NCBI GenBank assembly: GCA_023453665.1 | Contig: JAEXTA010000182.1 | Span: 1 to 25,251, forward strand | Origin: Bacteroidota bacterium | GTDB taxonomy: Bacteria; Bacteroidota; Ignavibacteria; Ignavibacteriales; Ignavibacteriaceae | DNA length: 25,251 nucleotides | Reading direction: 5' to 3' | Shown: one piece after another, positions 23,917 to 25,251 of the stretch | How positions within the stretch are numbered: the first letter of the stretch is position 1 | How the letters are laid out: every line of letters starts with the position of its first letter | The notes under the pieces: generated by a model | What the model was told of the DNA's origin: nothing | The model's input: the letters and a program-made list of their open reading frames with translations, nothing else | Database searches by the model: none | Position numbers and translations under genes: made by a program

Positions 23917-23944
23917 TTGTGAAATATAATTTTGAACTTATAAC
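23917..23944 (+). promoter_or_regulatory. Possible promoter upstream of the aminotransferase gene
   Basis: TTGTGA (23917-23922) and TATAAC (23939-23944) are separated by 16 bases and resemble -35/-10 boxes. The overlapping TAATTTTG (23927-23934) fits the Bacteroidota TAnnTTTG -7 word instead. Either would start transcription within the 102-base spacer, before the ATG at 23979. Such words are frequent in AT-rich DNA, so this is tentative. Confidence 0.3.
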
Positions 23945-23978
23945 TCTAAATTATTATTTTATCTAACAAAAAATTTTT

Positions 23979-25139
23979 ATGAATAAAGATTACCTTCTCT
24001 TCCATAAGCCTTTTATCTCCGACGAAGAAGTCAATGAGATAGTAGATACTGTACGCTCCGGTTGGCTTAGTATGGGGCCAAAAACCATTAGGTTTGAGGA
24101 TGCATTTACAGAATACATAGGTAATAAACGTTCTATTGCTGTAAGTTCATGGACTGCCGCAGGGCATTTAACATTAGAGGCGTTCGGTCTAAAAGCAGGA
24201 GATGAAGTTATCGTTCCTACTATGACATTTCCTGCAACTGCTGAGATAGTGTGTTATTTTGGTGCGAAGCCGGTTATTGTAGATGTAGATAAAGATACCT
24301 TGAATATTTCTTTGGAAGAAATTGAAAAAGCAATAACTCCAAAAACAAAAGCGATAATCCCTGTTCATTATTCAGGGCAACCCTGTGATATGGATGAAAT
24401 TCTTGATTTGGCTAAACGTTATAACTTAAAAGTATTAGAAGATGCTGCTCACTCATTGCCTGCTACTTATAAGGGGAAAAAGATTGGGTCCATCTCCAAT
24501 GTAACTTGCTTCAGTTTTTATGCGACTAAAACTTTATCAACAGGTGAAGGTGGAATGATCTGTACTAATGATGAAGGAATTGCCGAGAGATGTGCAATCA
24601 TGCGGCTGCACGGAATAAACAGAGACGCATGGAAAAGATATAGCGAAGCTGGATCATGGTATTATGAAGTAGTTGCCCCTGGGTATAAATATAATTTCAC
24701 CGATCTTCAAGCCTCTCTGGGGCTTCCTCAATTAAAAAAAGTTGATGCAATGTGGGAGTCAAGAAAAAGTATTGCTGCAAAATATACAGAAGCGTTAAAA
24801 GATAACCCGTACTTAGAAATTCATACAATCAAGCCAGATCGCGAAACCTCCTGGCATCTTTATCCAATAAGGTTAAATTTGGAAAAGCTAAAGATCAATC
24901 GTGCTCAGTTCATTGACGAACTTAAAAATCATGGGATAGGTGCAGGTGTTCACTTTATGCCGGTTCATCAACATTTGTACTATAGTCAGACTTTTGAGTA
25001 CGATGATAAAAATTTTCCTGTTGCCTCAAAAACTTTTCCAAGACTTGTAAGTCTGCCAATTTATCCAGGCATGAAAGACGAACACGTCAATAGAGTAATA
25101 AATATCCTTACTGACTTATTGCAAAAATTCCGGAATTAA
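23979..25139 (+). CDS. DegT/DnrJ/EryC1/StrS (ArnB-like) sugar aminotransferase
   Basis: 386 residues, PLP-dependent; transfers an amino group (usually from glutamate) to a 4-keto or 3-keto sugar nucleotide. SGWLSMGPKTIRFEDAF (27-43), GDEVIVPTMTFPATAEIV (74-91), KAIIPVHYSGQPCDMDEI (124-141), EDAAH (154-158) and SFYATKTLSTGEGGMI (179-194) match the family. Lys184 is the expected Schiff-base lysine and Asp155 binds the pyridine nitrogen. PGYKYNFTDLQASLGL and GIGAGVHFMPVHQHLYY are also conserved. Of the family members I can recall, E. coli ArnB is a close match throughout. The keto-sugar donor gene (a 4,6-dehydratase) is not in the window. It is followed by an initiating transferase, so the amino sugar may be the first residue of the repeat. 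Confidence 0.92.
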   Translation: MNKDYLLFHKPFISDEEVNEIVDTVRSGWLSMGPKTIRFEDAFTEYIGNKRSIAVSSWTAAGHLTLEAFGLKAGDEVIVPTMTFPATAEIVCYFGAKPVIVDVDKDTLNISLEEIEKAITPKTKAIIPVHYSGQPCDMDEILDLAKRYNLKVLEDAAHSLPATYKGKKIGSISNVTCFSFYATKTLSTGEGGMICTNDEGIAERCAIMRLHGINRDAWKRYSEAGSWYYEVVAPGYKYNFTDLQASLGLPQLKKVDAMWESRKSIAAKYTEALKDNPYLEIHTIKPDRETSWHLYPIRLNLEKLKINRAQFIDELKNHGIGAGVHFMPVHQHLYYSQTFEYDDKNFPVASKTFPRLVSLPIYPGMKDEHVNRVINILTDLLQKFRN

Positions 25140-25153
25140 TCCTCGCTATCTGA

Positions 25154-25251
25154 ATGGGAAAACAGGGAAGTCTTATCAAAAGATTGACTGATATTATTTT
25201 TAGTCTGATAATATTAATCATAACCTCCCCGATTTTATTACTCGCTATTAT
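25154..25251 (+). CDS. Start of a bacterial sugar transferase (polyprenyl-phosphate sugar-1-phosphate transferase), cut by window edge
   Basis: 32 codons are visible from the ATG at 25154; an in-frame TGA directly before it rules out an upstream start. The peptide reads MGKQGSLIKRLTDIIFSLII, then a hydrophobic stretch with TSPILLLAI. The KRxxDxxxSxxxLxxxSPxxLLxA pattern is the membrane-hairpin N-terminus of the WcaJ/PglC-type phosphoglycosyl transferases that start glycan assembly on undecaprenyl phosphate. The catalytic part lies outside the window. Starting directly at the hairpin suggests the short monotopic (PglC-like) type rather than the long multi-membrane WcaJ type, though this cannot be confirmed here. 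Confidence 0.8.
   Translation, partial: MGKQGSLIKRLTDIIFSLIILIITSPILLLAI

Noticed and set aside
1..25251. tRNA, rRNA, CRISPR, insertion sequence, integrase or phage features
   Set aside because: No cloverleaf, regularly spaced repeat, transposase or integrase motif, or terminal inverted repeat was seen on reading both strands.

Overview
The window looks like a piece of an AT-rich chromosome of the Bacteroidota/Chlorobiota/Ignavibacteriota group, with Ignavibacteria as my best guess. This is inferred from the low GC, frequent TTG starts, weak or absent Shine-Dalgarno sites in the surface genes, TAnnTTTG-like promoter words and the gene families present. No RNA gene, CRISPR array, insertion sequence or attachment site was seen, and no stretch over 300 bases lacks a gene. 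The longest gaps are 16504-16673 and 13264-13432.

Left part (1-4422) is housekeeping. On the minus strand, a PurC-fold protein that has lost its catalytic residues (576-1280) lies 4 bp upstream of a phosphatidylserine decarboxylase gene that runs off the left edge. Divergently, on the plus strand, come ybaB and recR, then two small lipoproteins that look NTF2-like, then ftsX without an adjacent ftsE.

From 4537 to the right edge every gene is on the plus strand and belongs to one surface-polysaccharide locus. It opens with an SLBB outer-membrane export protein, a Wzz-type chain-length regulator and a UDP-glucuronate decarboxylase (UDP-xylose supply), followed by a MurJ/MVF-superfamily flippase. 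Next is a heptose cassette: hddA, an SDR resembling dTDP-L-rhamnose 4-epimerases, hddC and gmhA. These would make GDP-D-glycero-alpha-D-manno-heptose from sedoheptulose 7-phosphate, except that no gmhB phosphatase is in the window.

From about 13.4 to 23.9 kb lies a visibly more AT-rich block of assembly and decoration genes: two GT-C type multi-membrane proteins, a Wzy/WaaL-type polymerase or ligase, glycosyltransferases of families GT9, GT4 and GT2 (ExoA-like), two SAM methyltransferases and a GNAT acetyltransferase. The right end returns to an ArnB-like sugar aminotransferase and the first 32 codons of an initiating phosphoglycosyl transferase.

Together the genes describe a Wzx/Wzy-type pathway for a heptose-containing, probably xylose-, amino-sugar- and methyl-bearing glycan. 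The pathway is: initiation on undecaprenyl phosphate (25154 onward), extension by the soluble transferases, flipping (8243), polymerisation (15106), length control (6134) and export (4537). I found no wholly new system. The best leads are the degenerate PurC paralogue, the epimerase embedded in the heptose cassette, and the MurJ-type protein in the Wzx position.
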